A stretch of 6,839 bases of DNA, taken from NCBI GenBank assembly GCA_938049795.1, contig CALLCD010000150.1, positions 1 to 6,839 of the forward strand, written 5' to 3'. Below are positions 5,874 through 6,839 of this stretch, one piece after another. This stretch comes from an uncultured Hyphomonadaceae bacterium (lineage in GTDB: Bacteria > Pseudomonadota > Alphaproteobacteria > Caulobacterales > Hyphomonadaceae). The notes under the pieces are model-generated. The model was not told the DNA's origin, made no database searches, and saw only the letters and a program-made list of their open reading frames with translations. Position 1 is the stretch's first letter. Each line of letters opens with the position of its first letter. Position numbers and translations under genes: made by a program.

Positions 5874-6485
5874 TTACCCTTCCCCAACCCCCGCCAACCG
5901 CAAAATCTCCGCTTCGAGCTCCGCATCACTCATTGCACTCAGACGGTCGCGCGCGGCTTGGCTGCTCGATGTCTCCGCCGCATCAGACGGGCAGAGCAGG
6001 GCCAACCGTTTCTGGATGCGCAGGAGCCGGTCGGAGGCGCGCATTTTCTCGTCGGCCTGTTTGAGGTTGCCCGCGCGGACCAGCGCCAGCGCTTCGCGGG
6101 CCAGAAGGGCTGCTTCCGCGCTGAGGTCTTCGGGTGCAATGGGCGCTGGCGGTTCTCAGGGGCGGGGGGTGTCCGGTCTGTGCGCGGCTGGCGTGTGCGG
6201 GTCTGGCTGGTGAGGAAGAGAGGGCGCGGGCGTGCGGCGGCGTGCATCATAAGAGCGCTGGGCCCAATCAGGCACGGGCAGAGGCGAAAGGCCCGCCGCG
6301 ACGCGTTTGCGGTCGATCTGGCGAAACCCGCCCTGCGCGGCCCAGCGATAGATCGTTGTGTTCGACACTTGCAGCGCGTCGGCAATCGCGCTGAGCGGTT
6401 CGCCGGTCTGGGCTCGGCGTTCGGCTTCGGCTTGCAGGGCGGCGCGCGTGGCCGTGTTGCGCGGGCCCATCGGAGGGGAGGTCAT
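5874..6485 (-). pseudogene. Helix-turn-helix protein gene interrupted by an in-frame TGA
   Basis: Reading from an ATG at 6485, the first 109 codons encode an arginine-rich region and a helix-turn-helix (EPLSAIADALQVSNTTIYRW at 29-48), resembling the DNA-binding segment of small terminase-like or Homeodomain-like HTH proteins. Codon 110 is TGA (6156-6158). In the same frame, 93 further sense codons follow to TAA at 5874-5876, with strong G/C third positions and a helical pattern (DLSAEAALLAREALAL, RLLRIQKRLALL, ELEAEILRLAG). That continuity suggests one 202-residue protein broken by a CGA-to-TGA change, not a chance frame. No start with a ribosome binding site lies just after the TGA. The start is uncertain: ATG 6485 lacks a clear ribosome binding site and ATG 6470 is an alternative. 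Alternatives are a functional truncated protein, readthrough or a sequencing error. Confidence 0.6.
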
Positions 6486-6601
6486 GACGTAGTTATCGCA
6501 TGGGCGGCCCCCGCATTGGATAGCGTGTCGGAGAGGGTGTTGGAGAGATGGCCGGATCGGGCGCGGCGCGTGGCGGCGGGGCGAGGGCACCGTGTTCAGC
6601 A

Positions 6602-6625
6602 TGCCGGGCTATGAGTGCCCCGGCA
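6602..6625. repeat. Inverted repeat in the gap between the HTH gene and the tRNA gene
   Basis: TGCCGGG (6602-6608) and CCCGGCA (6619-6625) form a perfect 7-bp stem with a 10-nt loop. It lies about 120 nt upstream of the HTH gene start on the minus strand. It could be a structured RNA element, the remnant of a terminator or an operator; no T-run follows. Apart from this, the tRNA promoter and a small hairpin, I see nothing else in 6486-6777. Confidence 0.3.
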
Positions 6626-6711
6626 GCCGTTTCCGGGCCACCCGGCTGGGCGTATTGGGCACCATTTCGGGGCATCTCGTTCACATGCACGACATAGCAG
6701 CCATTTTCCGC

Positions 6712-6740
6712 TTGCCAAGAGCCCCGCAATGCGCTTTATC
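6712..6740 (+). promoter_or_regulatory. Probable promoter of tRNA-Gly
   Basis: TTGCCA (6712-6717, 5/6 match to TTGACA) and TTTATC (6735-6740, weak -10) are separated by 17 nt. The expected transcription start near 6747 is about 30 nt before the mature tRNA 5' end. The leader contains a 6-bp hairpin (AGGGCA, loop CAT, TGCCCT; 6750-6764) that may be a processing feature of the pre-tRNA 5' leader. Confidence 0.5.
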
Positions 6741-6777
6741 ACGCCCCTCAGGGCACATTGCCCTCATACCCAAGGAT

Positions 6778-6839
6778 GCGGGCGTAGCTCAGGGGTAGAG
6801 CACAACCTTGCCAAGGTTGGGGTCGTGAGTTCGAATCTC
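6778..6839 (+). tRNA. tRNA-Gly (anticodon GCC), 3' end cut by the window edge
   Basis: The 5' acceptor strand GCGGGCG (6778-6784), D-arm GCTC/GAGC (6787-6790 with 6798-6801) and anticodon stem CAACC/GGTTG (6803-6807 with 6815-6819) are all present. The anticodon loop is TTGCCAA with GCC at 6810-6812, which reads glycine GGC/GGU codons. The T-arm GTGAG and loop TTCGAAT are visible, and the sequence stops three bases into the 3' half of the T-stem. The remaining acceptor strand and discriminator base lie outside the window. The part seen is canonical with no mismatch in the D or anticodon stems. Confidence 0.95.

Noticed and set aside
6156..6158. Internal TGA as selenocysteine
   Set aside because: No selenoprotein family resemblance around the codon and no convincing SECIS-like hairpin immediately downstream; a CGA-to-TGA nonsense change is simpler.
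5939..6385. 148-codon minus-strand frame spanning the internal TGA, considered as a frameshift continuation
   Set aside because: It is in a different frame from both halves of the HTH gene; the two halves already share one frame, so no frameshift is needed. Its composition is Arg/Pro-rich noise.
5850..6614. 254-codon plus-strand open frame
   Set aside because: Arg/Gly-rich shadow of the GC-rich HTH gene on the other strand.
6493..6729. 78-codon minus-strand open frame upstream of the HTH gene
   Set aside because: No ribosome binding site, proline/alanine-rich translation, no domain; it overlaps the probable tRNA promoter region.
6778..6839. tRNA-Gly as the integration site of the DUF262 insert
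   Set aside because: Integration normally uses the tRNA 3' end, which here points away from the insert, and the HTH gene and about 0.9 kb separate them.

Overview
The window looks like a chromosomal segment of a GC-rich alphaproteobacterium, most likely a Rhodobacteraceae (Roseobacter-group) relative. The evidence is GC-rich coding sequence with strong G/C preference at third positions, the alphaproteobacterial cysteine-poor form of a Trm112-like protein, a CXXC-type CnoX/YbbN thioredoxin-TPR protein, a Caulobacter-type Ala-tRNA(Pro) deacylase and a DUF6065 protein. The lineage call rests on recognised protein families, not on a database search.

Layout. Positions 3-101 (+) are the last codons of an unidentified gene. 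It converges on a tight four-gene minus-strand operon (2340 down to 221): a CnoX-like thioredoxin with TPR-like repeats, a Lon-substrate-binding-domain protein, a small Trm112-like protein and a DUF971 protein. The last two junctions are 4-nt ATGA overlaps, so translation is probably coupled. Upstream on the same strand is a ProXp-ala/PrdX-type trans-editing deacylase (2944-2441). It is divergent, across 90 nt, from a DUF6065 gene (3035-3769, +). Everything up to 3769 is GC-rich housekeeping or conserved hypothetical sequence.

From about 3770 to 5870 the composition changes sharply (hand-counted samples: 43/60 GC at 3361-3420, 24/60 at 5041-5100). This stretch holds one large minus-strand gene (5786-3846) encoding a 646-residue DUF262-DUF1524 protein. 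This is the single-chain architecture of GmrSD/BrxU/SspE-type DNA-targeting restriction and anti-phage enzymes. It has its own AT-rich promoter and no visible partner gene, so it looks like a horizontally acquired one-gene defence cargo.

Beyond it the GC-rich backbone resumes. A minus-strand helix-turn-helix gene (6485-5874) is split by an in-frame TGA at 6156-6158, yet continues in the same frame as convincing coding sequence for 93 codons, so I call it a pseudogene or a gene with a very recent nonsense change. The window ends inside a tRNA-Gly(GCC) gene (6778 to the edge, +) preceded by a good sigma70-like promoter.

The operon and the deacylase share a protein-quality-control and translation-fidelity theme (chaperone-redox protein, Lon-like substrate-binding domain, Trm112-like protein, tRNA editing). 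The best candidate for unexplored biology is the solitary DUF262-DUF1524 gene.
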